From: Granulosicoccus antarcticus IMCC3135
GTDB taxonomy: Bacteria > Pseudomonadota > Gammaproteobacteria > Granulosicoccales > Granulosicoccaceae
Length of the DNA: 64,000 bases
Assembly (NCBI RefSeq): GCF_002215215.1
Contig: NZ_CP018632.1
Coordinates: 452,001 to 516,000, forward strand
Reading direction: 5' to 3'
The notes under the pieces were generated by a model. The model did no database searches, was not told where the DNA came from, and saw nothing but the letters and a program-made list of their open reading frames with translations. The position numbers were made by a program, and so were the translations under genes. This document shows, one piece after another, positions 57,383 through 64,000 of the stretch (positions are counted from its first letter, which is position 1; each line of letters begins with the position of its first letter).

Positions 57383-58338
57383 CCTACTAGATGCTCGTAA
57401 GAAATCTCGGCTGTTTTGTTCAAAGTCGCTATCCGGCAGTCGTCTTCTGTCACCCAGGTCATTACTGCATAAGCACCAGCAACATAACCGCCGATGTTCA
57501 CCAAAACATCCCATGGTATTTCTCGGTCTTTGCTGTGTAGCTCGAGTTCCCAGCGAACCCATGGACTATTGGCATCGCCGAGTTGTTTTCCTTTCTCATA
57601 GGTGCGGATCATTTTGCCGTTCTTGCGCTTGCCTACCTCAAAGGTTCTGCCGCGACCATCTGGACAAATCCAGTTTCCATGCTGGCAGCAGCTTGGCTTG
57701 TTGCCGCCTGTGCTGAATTCACCGGCTTGATACTGCCCAACCGCCCAGTCGACGGAGTGTTCTCCCCCGAAGTCATCAACAGCGCCGTCCCAGCGAGTGA
57801 TCTTTCCTTTGTATTGGGTGTTCATGAGATGGGTGAAGTCCAGCCACGCACGGCGAGTAAACAGTGCGCAGGCTTCACCGGGCAGGCTGATGAATGCAGT
57901 GCCGTTCTGGCCGCCAATTGCGAACATCGCACTTGTGTCGCCAAACTTGTAGGAGCGTTTCCACCCGTGTAGTCCCCCTGGTCTTTCAATGACTGACCAG
58001 AAGCGTTCGCCTGTGATCTGATTGAATTCTTTGAAGAACTCGCTTAAGGATTCGGGGGTATTGGTGAGGGGGAACGTGACATTCAGCCAGTCGGTTAAGG
58101 CAGCGTTTTTAGAAACGCCTGGGCGAGGGACGGGTATGTCTATGGGGATTGGGGTGCCATCTCGCAGGAATCGGTATTCAGTCCGAGTCTGCGAACTTTC
58201 CCCCCGTATTACCGTACGGGGGAAGGCGTCGCCATCGATTGTCGCCTGGGGGGCGACTATCTTGTCGACGCTACTCTTCGTCGATACTGTTGAATTTAGA
58301 ATAGGGATTTTCATAACCCCTAATGTATACATCTAAAA

Positions 58339-58355
58339 AGGGGTAATCAATACCC
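58339..58355 (-). promoter_or_regulatory. Inverted repeat over the rep translation start region
   Basis: GGGTA-N5-TACCC at 58341-58355, between the 124-aa gene and rep and 9 bp upstream of the 58332 ATG. A similar GGGT-N7-ACCC lies 11 bp before the next gene's ATG (58742-58756). The purine-rich strand could act as ribosome site, so the stem may control translation, or both may be operator copies. Confidence 0.35.
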
Positions 58356-58356
58356 T

Positions 58357-58731
58357 CTATGAAATATCCTGACGATTTTCAACTTTTGTGTCGCCACTGA
58401 CGATTTTCCAGTACCCTCCGAGCCTTAGCGCCCAACTGTAGCCGTTCGATCTTTCAGCGCTGGGGCCAGCTTCAGGGAAAAACTCCCTCACCGTGATACC
58501 CAAAATTTCCTCGTATTTTCTGATAGTTCGTTTGTTGTGGACGATGAGAAGAACGCGCCAGCCGAAGTGGTCTCCCATGTGAAGCATTCCGAGGGCGGAA
58601 GATAGTTCTGGGAGTTGTCCTGAGAAGTTGGCAATTGCTTCTCTCTCAACGGCGCTTAGCTCTCCTGCACGCTTTGGATCTAACGCTGCAAGCGATTGAA
58701 GATTTTCTCTATATTTTGGGTTCTTGGACAT
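58357..58731 (-). CDS. Unrecognised element protein (124 aa)
   Basis: 124 residues, acidic-basic mixed, without signal or membrane segments. The middle (WRVLLIVHNKRTIRKYEEIL) looks like a compact alpha/beta segment. I recognise no family. It lies upstream of rep on the same strand and 24 bp away, in the place where small elements with a Rep_trans protein often carry a regulatory or accessory gene. It ends at the GGGTA inverted repeat in front of rep. Confidence 0.6.
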   Translation of the reverse strand: MSKNPKYRENLQSLAALDPKRAGELSAVEREAIANFSGQLPELSSALGMLHMGDHFGWRVLLIVHNKRTIRKYEEILGITVREFFPEAGPSAERSNGYSWALRLGGYWKIVSGDTKVENRQDIS

Positions 58732-59137
58732 TAGAGTGTAAGGGTTGTTAAGACCCCTAATTGTAGCGAGTTCCCATTAAACGGCTAGGTTTGTCGTAGT
58801 ATTTCTCAACGTCAGAAATTAGTAGCTAGTGGTAAATGGCAGAGGCAGTAGTTTACGAGGGGGTGAGGGCGCGGTTCTTTTTACTTAGAAGAGGTTTTGA
58901 CAGCGCCAAAAGTTATGATTTTGAGGAAAGCTATATGTGTTGGATTTTGCTCCCAAATTGCCAGCGTTTGCTGTTAAAACCTATGGTTGAACAGATGAAA
59001 ACTGAATATTAGCCCTCAACATTGGTCAATGCGTTTGTTGTGGTAGCCTAAACATACAATGTGAGCAGGTTGTCGCTACAACTAAATTTCCTGTAAGGCG
59101 TTGTTTGTAATGAATTTTTTAAATTCTTGGTCCGCAG
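58732..59137. other. Central control region of the element
   Basis: 406 bp separating the leftward replication/integration genes from the rightward cargo operon. Near the left end is GGGT-N7-ACCC (58742-58756) and the ACCCCTAAT word (58753-58761) that recurs at 58316-58324. It should hold divergent promoters and possibly the replication origin, but I cannot identify either. A 58-codon ORF (58836-59012) lies inside. Confidence 0.4.
58836..59012 (+). CDS. Possible small protein in the element control region (58 aa)
   Basis: ATG to TAG gives 58 residues (MAEAVVYEGVRARFFLL at the start), mixed aromatic and basic. No good ribosome site precedes it and no family is recognised. It points the same way as the cargo operon. 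Its existence is uncertain. Confidence 0.22.
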   Translation: MAEAVVYEGVRARFFLLRRGFDSAKSYDFEESYMCWILLPNCQRLLLKPMVEQMKTEY

Positions 59138-59983
59138 ATGAAAACTAATACAGGTATCGAGTTGCCAACGAGTAAGGACTTTCTGTACGAAATAGCACCT
59201 CTCGTCGAAGTGATCGCAGAAATTCATTGGAATCTGGTGCCGATTCAGAGTGCTCCAGGCAATGCCATAGATCCATACTTCCAAGACTTCAAAATTTCTT
59301 TTCAAGAAGAAATAATAAAGGCTGGATTTGGGTACGTAGAACCGTTGGTGCCTGATAGCGTCCCTTTGGAATTTATGGCGAACAAGCCTTTGCATAGGTA
59401 TCGACAGAAGGAAGGAAAATGGCCTCTGTATCAAATAGGCCCAGGAGTGTTGACTATCAACATCGTCCCTCCTTATCAAGGTTGGGCGGACTTTTACAAA
59501 TACATCGAATTGGGCATTGAATGTCTTTACAAGTGCTACCCAGTCTCCGAAAGGTATTTGAACATAGTGTCACTTGACCTTCGTTATCTGGACGCTTTCA
59601 CAAAGGATCATGGTGTTGAGGATCGATTCGATTTTTTGAGAGATGATCTGAATCTTGCTGCGGAGCTGAATCCACGAATATCAGAGTTGGCAGCCGAGAC
59701 TGATGAGGCGGTTCTCCAAGCAGCGAACTTATCCATCAATCTTAAATCCCCGGAGCGTACTGTTGCAAACGTATCTTGCCAAAATGGAATGTCAGGGCGT
59801 GATCCAGCCACTATAGTTACGTTTCAAACGACAAATTCGAATATTCTTGATAGTGAAAAATCAGCACCAGATGTGGCTCAATGGTTTCAGCTTAGCCATG
59901 TAGTGTTACATGACCTGTTTGATGCAATGCTGTCTGATCGAGTGAAAAAATTGCTAGGAGCGAAAATGGAGATAAGGCAATGA
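59138..59983 (+). CDS. TIGR04255 family protein
   Basis: 281 residues. The N-terminal APLVEVIAEIHW (residues 20-31), LYQIGPGVLTIN and GWADFYKYI match the sporadically distributed TIGR04255 family, which has no established function and often occurs on mobile elements. No signal or membrane segment is seen. It is the first gene of a rightward cargo operon; its stop overlaps the next ATG (ATGA at 59980-59983). GC content is lower than in the flanking chromosome. Confidence 0.78.
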   Translation: MKTNTGIELPTSKDFLYEIAPLVEVIAEIHWNLVPIQSAPGNAIDPYFQDFKISFQEEIIKAGFGYVEPLVPDSVPLEFMANKPLHRYRQKEGKWPLYQIGPGVLTINIVPPYQGWADFYKYIELGIECLYKCYPVSERYLNIVSLDLRYLDAFTKDHGVEDRFDFLRDDLNLAAELNPRISELAAETDEAVLQAANLSINLKSPERTVANVSCQNGMSGRDPATIVTFQTTNSNILDSEKSAPDVAQWFQLSHVVLHDLFDAMLSDRVKKLLGAKMEIRQ

Positions 59984-60723
59984 GTTCAACTGGAACAGCT
60001 GAATGGATGCTTTCAGGTGCTGGTCAACCAAGTATGCCTACTTCACTGCTTATCAAAGGAATTAACAACTTGGGCGGCTCTCTATTCGAGACCTCGTCTG
60101 AGTCAGCGTCTACTGTTCAATCTGAAGTTCGGGCTGGTAATGAAAATTCTTCGTCTGTGGATCGGTATGTGTTGTCGATCAAGGAAAGCTCTGTTGAAAA
60201 TACTCGAATGTTCAAAATTAGAGAGTCGGGAAGAAAGCTATGGAAAGATCATTTTCCGACAGCTGCTGTGGATTTTTTAGAGCTTCAAAATTTTGTGAGT
60301 GCACGCACAGACTCGCAGAAAATTTGGAGTGATTATCCTCTTAAGACGATTCGAGAGAACGCTTGGCATAGATCATGTAATTTTTATGGAATGATTGAAG
60401 CCGCTAAAAAACTAACCGAGTTTCCTGAAAATTGGAACGGATGCGGCGGTGTGCCCCTGACAATTGACAATTTCAATCGAAGTATCGATCTTCTGTACTT
60501 GCTGTCTAAATACGAAGTCCACAATCCTTATTTATACCCTTCGCCGCGTGGAGGCCTGATTGCTGAAGTGGGGTCGAAGAATTCAAGAATAACTATAATT
60601 ATAGATTCTGATATTGGATTGCTTCACACCAGAAATCAATCCGAGCAAATTGAGTTTGATTTCAGTTTAGGCGATAGTTTCAACAATCTTTTGAAACACT
60701 TAAGTGGGCTTTTGGACAGATAG
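59980..60723 (+). CDS. Unrecognised cargo protein with WNGCG motif
   Basis: 247 residues. The N-terminal third is Ser-rich. Residues 148-157 (FPENWNGCGG) followed by a helix and then YPSPRGGLIAEV resemble the WDGYGA-type proteins seen as hypotheticals in many bacteria: Trp-Asp/Asn-Gly, a helical segment, then a Pro-Ser/Thr-Gly beta region. No enzymatic residues can be named. It overlaps the TIGR04255 gene by 4 bp and is followed 10 bp later by the third cargo gene, so all three are probably made together. Confidence 0.7.
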   Translation: MSSTGTAEWMLSGAGQPSMPTSLLIKGINNLGGSLFETSSESASTVQSEVRAGNENSSSVDRYVLSIKESSVENTRMFKIRESGRKLWKDHFPTAAVDFLELQNFVSARTDSQKIWSDYPLKTIRENAWHRSCNFYGMIEAAKKLTEFPENWNGCGGVPLTIDNFNRSIDLLYLLSKYEVHNPYLYPSPRGGLIAEVGSKNSRITIIIDSDIGLLHTRNQSEQIEFDFSLGDSFNNLLKHLSGLLDR

Positions 60724-60733
60724 GTCGCAGGAT

Positions 60734-61306
60734 ATGGTTTGGACACCGAATTCATCCGAAGTTAGGAAAAGTGAAATATTGGGGCGTAGGGTTTATATGG
60801 CTCCAGTATTTGATGCCTCAGACAGGCTCAGGGTAGATCATTTTTACGATAACCGATTAGAAAATGATCTATCTGTTGATAGGCTTGGCGAAGGTCAAGC
60901 CTTGGCTAAAGTAAAGGTGCAGTTGGCCCCAAAGGCCAAAGAGGATAACGCTGCTCATCCGTTCAAGGGGTGGGCAGGTTTGAAAGTAAAATCACTTGTT
61001 GTTCCTGCTAAAACTGCTGTGTCGCTACTGCCAACACCTTTAGTAGATAACGCATATCACGCTGACATATCACGTGAGGATTACAGAACCGCGAGCGCTG
61101 CGTATGCATTAGCTTTTAGACTCAGAGAAGTTTCAGAGTCTGATTTTACAGAGCTTCTAGTGGATGGCAATATAGCGGTTGCTGACGTGAAGCCGGTAGA
61201 AGTGGCTACAGAGGTATCAGCAAATGTAACTACCGAAGCACCCCAGATTGCCCTCCCGAGATGGTGGGCGATTTTTTCTAAATTTCTACCGAGTGGCAAG
61301 AGCTAA
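60734..61306 (+). CDS. Unrecognised cargo protein with LSVD motif
   Basis: 190 residues from ATG 60734; GTG 60704 inside the preceding gene is the alternative. The N-terminus reads GRRVYMAPVFDASDR, and LSVDR at 46-50 is a motif I have seen in short hypothetical proteins but cannot tie to a function. The C-terminal 40 residues are a flexible Val/Thr/Ala stretch ending in a basic hydrophobic patch (RWWAIFSKFL). Last gene of the cargo operon, 130 bp from the right attachment site. Confidence 0.65.
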   Translation: MVWTPNSSEVRKSEILGRRVYMAPVFDASDRLRVDHFYDNRLENDLSVDRLGEGQALAKVKVQLAPKAKEDNAAHPFKGWAGLKVKSLVVPAKTAVSLLPTPLVDNAYHADISREDYRTASAAYALAFRLREVSESDFTELLVDGNIAVADVKPVEVATEVSANVTTEAPQIALPRWWAIFSKFLPSGKS

Positions 61307-61610
61307 AAAGCACTGTGTCTGTTTTGTGTCAATCTCAGTAAACGTCAGTCTAAATCAAGCATACAAATTGTTCAGTTTGCTTAGGTTGTCCTTTTAATTC
61401 TGCATATGTTCCTATTTTCAATTTGAGACTTTACTGACTGAAAATCCCCGAGTCGGCACAGTGGGTGTGTACGCCAACAGGGAGGCACTCACAAAAAGGG
61501 CAGGCTGCGGCGCGCCCAAGGGTCCCGTCGTGCAAACGTTGCTTGATGCGCAGTGCAGTATTCTCTTTCATCCTTTCAAAACTGGACGCAAATATCTGAA
61601 TACGACCTGA
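61307..61610. other. Element-chromosome junction region
   Basis: 304 bp from the last cargo gene to cardiolipin synthase. The left part is AT-rich element DNA up to the right attachment site (61436-61458); the right part is GC-richer chromosome and should hold the synthase promoter. No gene is seen. Confidence 0.5.
61436..61458 (+). repeat. Right attachment site (tRNA-Phe fragment)
   Basis: A 23-bp direct repeat of 54714-54736 in tRNA-Phe with one mismatch (61451). It marks a clear change in base composition from the AT-rich cargo to the chromosome, supporting the right boundary of the element. Confidence 0.75.
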
Positions 61611-63209
61611 TTGGGTTTATGGTGTACAAGAACTCTAACCGTAGCGGCCTTCATGCTATTTGATGCCTTGGCCAGAGGTGCTGGCCTAATGCCTGAGAGT
61701 CTGTGGACCGCCGTCTACGTTCTCTGGATTATCGGCGGCACCGTCTTTCTTCTGCTGAGACGACGGCGTCCAACAACGACGCTGGCGTGGATAATCGCTT
61801 TCTGGGGTCTGCCGCTTATCAGCGGCGTCGGCTATTTCATGTTTGGCCCCCGTCGCCTTGATGATCAAAGCGGTCTGCGTCAGCGCGCTCGGCAAGCTGC
61901 GGCCGATCACATACCTCCCGTAACAGAAGACTTACAGCAAGCCTTTATTGCCAAGTTCGATCTTGCATCGCTGGCGCGCGTATCGCAAACGGACGATGAC
62001 CCCGAACCAGGTCCCAAGCAGGCAAGAGCGGTGCAACTGTTCGCCGATGGTGACAGCGCCTTCCCCGCCATTCTGAAGGCCATCGAGCAAGCCGAAGAAA
62101 CCTTGCATCTGGAGTATTACATCTGGGAACCCGATGTGATTGGCACGCGCTTTCGTGACGCGCTGGCCGAGAAAGCCCACCAGGGAGTTACGGTACGTAT
62201 CATTGTCGACGCCATTGGCGGCCAGGACTGTCGCGGAGAATTCTGGCAGCCCATCGTTGACGCCGGCGGTGAGGTAAGAAAATTCAACCCACCGCATATA
62301 CTCAAACCGCAACCCGGCAAACTCAATTTCCGAACTCACCGAAAAATCGTTCTCATTGATGGTCATATCGCTTTCACGGGCGGAATCAATGTCAGCGATA
62401 GCAGCAGATCGTTTGACAACGGTGAAGGCGAACCGGCATGGCGCAACACACATCTGTCTATTGACGGCGCGCCGGCCACTGGCATTCAGTCGATTTTCCT
62501 GGAGGATTGGCTGTATTCAGTGTCGGTTGATGCCGTGAATCGTGGAGAGCGCAATGCTGCCGACCTGCTGCCGAAGTCCGAGAAAAAACCGGCCATTCCC
62601 GATGACATCTGGCGCTGGTTTCCAGATAGAGACGCCGAATCAACCACTCCCATGACTGATGATGCTCCCTGGGTGCAGATCGTGGACTCGGGACCCGACG
62701 AAAAAAGTGAGGATATTCATCTGCTGTTCTTCACAGCCATAACCAGCGCTAAAAGACGACTGTGGATAACGACTCCCTACTTTGTGCCCGACCCCCCAAT
62801 TGAAACCGCGCTTGCCAGTGCTTGCGCCCGCGGGGTGGATGTAAGAATCATTATCCCTGCCGACAGCGATTCGAAGCTGGCCAAGGCGGCAGCGAAAACC
62901 TTCTCTGCTGACGCGTCTGACAGGGGAGCGAAAATCTGGCTTTTCGAGCCTCACATGAATCACTCAAAGACAATGATAGTCGATGATGAATTGAGTATCG
63001 TTGGCACAGCGAACATGGACAACCGCAGTTTTCGGCTGAACTTCGAGTTGGTTGCCGCCATCTACGATCACAATGTCAACGCAGAACTGGCCGAGATGTT
63101 CGAACGTGATCAAAGCAACTCCCGACCGTTTGAATCTGACGAAGACAATGCTGGGCTGGTCAATCGCCTGATGGCGAATACCTCACGATTACTTGCGCCA
63201 TTGCTCTGA
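61611..63209 (+). CDS. cls: Cardiolipin synthase (phospholipase D family)
   Basis: 532 residues from TTG 61611; ATG 61653 or 61689 may be the real start. Two N-terminal membrane helices (ESLWTAVYVLWIIGGTVFLL; TLAWIIAFWGLPLISGVGYF) are followed by two HKD motifs, HRKIVLIDGHIAFTGGIN and HSKTMIVDDELSIVGTANMD, the paired active sites that condense phosphatidylglycerol into cardiolipin at the inner membrane. The next ORF begins immediately after its stop. Confidence 0.92.
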   Translation: MGLWCTRTLTVAAFMLFDALARGAGLMPESLWTAVYVLWIIGGTVFLLLRRRRPTTTLAWIIAFWGLPLISGVGYFMFGPRRLDDQSGLRQRARQAAADHIPPVTEDLQQAFIAKFDLASLARVSQTDDDPEPGPKQARAVQLFADGDSAFPAILKAIEQAEETLHLEYYIWEPDVIGTRFRDALAEKAHQGVTVRIIVDAIGGQDCRGEFWQPIVDAGGEVRKFNPPHILKPQPGKLNFRTHRKIVLIDGHIAFTGGINVSDSSRSFDNGEGEPAWRNTHLSIDGAPATGIQSIFLEDWLYSVSVDAVNRGERNAADLLPKSEKKPAIPDDIWRWFPDRDAESTTPMTDDAPWVQIVDSGPDEKSEDIHLLFFTAITSAKRRLWITTPYFVPDPPIETALASACARGVDVRIIIPADSDSKLAKAAAKTFSADASDRGAKIWLFEPHMNHSKTMIVDDELSIVGTANMDNRSFRLNFELVAAIYDHNVNAELAEMFERDQSNSRPFESDEDNAGLVNRLMANTSRLLAPLL

Positions 63210-63467
63210 GTGATCACACGCACACACTCTGATGCCGCTGTGCCCTACTATGAAAAACCCTACTACGTGGTGTCGGCCGGTGAACTGGCATACGAGGCCT
63301 ATATCGTGCTGCGCGAAGCGCTGAGAGACAGTAGCAAGGTCGATATCGGCCAGCTTGCGGTGCGAGGCTCCGAGCATCTGGTCAGTCTCAAGCCCTGCGG
63401 CAATGGTCTGGTCCTGGAAGCCCTGCGCTATGCCGATGAAGTGCACCAGGAACTGCCGGACATGTAG
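63210..63467 (+). pseudogene. Ku-domain fragment
   Basis: 85 residues starting at GTG 63210, directly after the cls stop. YYEKPYYVVSAGELAYEAY, then LREALRDSSKVDIGQLAVRG and LEALRYADEV, match the central part of bacterial Ku, the DNA-end-binding partner of LigD in non-homologous end joining. A full Ku has about 260-300 residues; the N-terminal barrel half and the C-terminal arm are absent. No ligD is in view. It is either a decayed ku gene or a very short Ku-like protein. Confidence 0.65.
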
Positions 63468-63553
63468 CGACAGTCAACGTGACAAGGTTACTGAAGTCTG
63501 TGTGTAATTGCGTAGCATGAGTACCAGCAAACGAATTCGAAAGGACACATCTA

Positions 63554-64000
63554 ATGCAATACCATCCATCCTCATCCGCCCCTTGCAGCCCGGACGTGGC
63601 GGCGTTCTACGAAAAGGCTACCGGGTCCTGGCAATACGTGGCCTGGGATCCGAACAGTCGCAAGGCCATCATCGTGGACCCTGTTCTGGACTTCGATCCG
63701 GCCTCGGGCGCCACTTGGACAGACAGTGCCGATGAAATACTGCAATTTGTGAACGACAGGAAGCTGGACGTGGAATGGGTTCTGGACACTCATCCCCATG
63801 CGGATCACATCTCCTCGGCGCACTACCTCAAGGAAAAACTGGGCAACAAGCCGCAGCAGGCCATCGGTCGGAAGGTGCTGGATGTGCAGAACATCTGGGC
63901 TGACCTGTATGCAGACGACAGCATGAAGCAGCAGCCGCAGTTCTGGGACAGGCTGTTCGACGACGGAGACAGCTTCCAGATCGGTGATTGTCAGGTGGAG
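63554..64000 (+). CDS. MBL-fold metallo-hydrolase, ETHE1/Blh-like (3' truncated by window end)
   Basis: 149 residues are visible from ATG 63554. A beta-lactamase-fold N-terminus (AIIVDPVLDFDPASG) precedes the metal motif THPHADH and HYLKEKLG. This combination matches persulfide dioxygenase-like (ETHE1/Blh) hydrolases, which oxidise glutathione persulfide in sulfide detoxification. The remaining metal ligands lie beyond the window, so the subtype is tentative. Confidence 0.82.
   Translation, partial: MQYHPSSSAPCSPDVAAFYEKATGSWQYVAWDPNSRKAIIVDPVLDFDPASGATWTDSADEILQFVNDRKLDVEWVLDTHPHADHISSAHYLKEKLGNKPQQAIGRKVLDVQNIWADLYADDSMKQQPQFWDRLFDDGDSFQIGDCQVE

Larger units (their letters stand above)
56167..57387 (+). 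mobile_element. IS630-family insertion sequence
   Basis: 1221 bp bounded by imperfect inverted repeats (56167-56184 GTGGTGTAACCGCTTGAT and the complement of 57370-57387, 13 of 18 matching) and flanked by TA duplications (56165-56166, 57388-57389), the IS630/Tc1-mariner signature. It carries the transposase in two overlapping frames and is inserted against the direction of the rep gene. Confidence 0.88.
56012..58332 (-). pseudogene. rep: Replication initiation factor (rolling-circle Rep), interrupted by IS630
   Basis: The 5' part runs 58332 (or ATG 58314) to 57388, the 3' part 56164 to 56012. Removing 56167-57387 and one copy of the TA target restores an unbroken frame of about 365 codons. 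Rep_trans features include KITRWDGAVDDFGG, RTFEVGKRKNGKMIRTYEKG, VRWELELHSKDREIPWDVL and YVAGAYAVM. These proteins start rolling-circle replication in filamentous-phage-like and small integrative elements. As it stands, translation ends 2 codons into the IS, giving a 317-residue product that lacks 50 native C-terminal residues; it could retain activity because the conserved core lies upstream. Confidence 0.87.

Noticed and set aside
61436-61458. A second tRNA or tRNA pseudogene
   Set aside because: Only the anticodon-arm half of tRNA-Phe is present, with no acceptor or T arm; it is the attachment-site copy.

Overview
This is chromosomal DNA of a gammaproteobacterium, by gene content (pel, moa, mutY-yggX and glp genes, c-di-GMP enzymes, a tRNA-Phe). 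The DUF222-HNH gene together with the pel and glycerol ABC clusters resembles marine Granulosicoccus-type bacteria, but that placement is a guess. Most of the window is moderately GC-rich, dense and operon-like. The exception is an AT-richer block at about 54.8-61.4 kb, which is an integrated mobile element.

Layout. 1-1.9 kb: the end of a hydantoinase B/oxoprolinase-type gene coupled to a DAO-family FAD oxidoreductase. 2.0-6.9 kb: a LacI-type regulator and a ribose-type ABC importer (binding protein, double ATPase, permease) with a recognisable promoter, operator and intercistronic hairpins. 6.9-11.8 kb: a ceramidase-like membrane protein, a DUF222-HNH protein, a nitronate monooxygenase and a histone-deacetylase-like amidohydrolase. 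12.2-26.6 kb: a complete Pel exopolysaccharide cluster in the order epimerase-pelC-D-E-F-G-A-B. PelD keeps its c-di-GMP site. PelA carries an extra N-terminal lipoprotein domain resembling PelC. 26.6-37.3 kb: a stand-alone AsnC-type domain and a glycerol regulon (glpK divergent from glpR-S-T-P-Q-U-V-D) that imports glycerol by an ABC transporter. 37.4-46 kb: glyoxalase I, a large chemoreceptor, a D-threonine-aldolase-like PLP enzyme, moaE-moaD, moaC and an AsmA protein.

45.8-54.6 kb: mutY (no canonical start codon where the family should begin), yggX, two tandem paralogous GAF-PAS-GGDEF-EAL proteins and an SDR. 54.7-61.5 kb: tRNA-Phe followed by a 6.7-kb integrative element bounded by a 23-bp near-identical repeat of the tRNA. 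It holds an integrase, an excisionase-like HTH protein, a rolling-circle Rep gene split by an IS630 element, a small unknown gene, and a rightward three-gene cargo operon (TIGR04255 family plus two unrecognised proteins) that is the best candidate for an undescribed system. 61.6-64 kb: cardiolipin synthase, a Ku-domain fragment, and the start of an ETHE1-like metallo-hydrolase cut by the window end.

The strongest observations are the PelC-like/PelA fusion, the exact reconstruction of Rep when the IS is removed, the cargo operon, and the start-less mutY.
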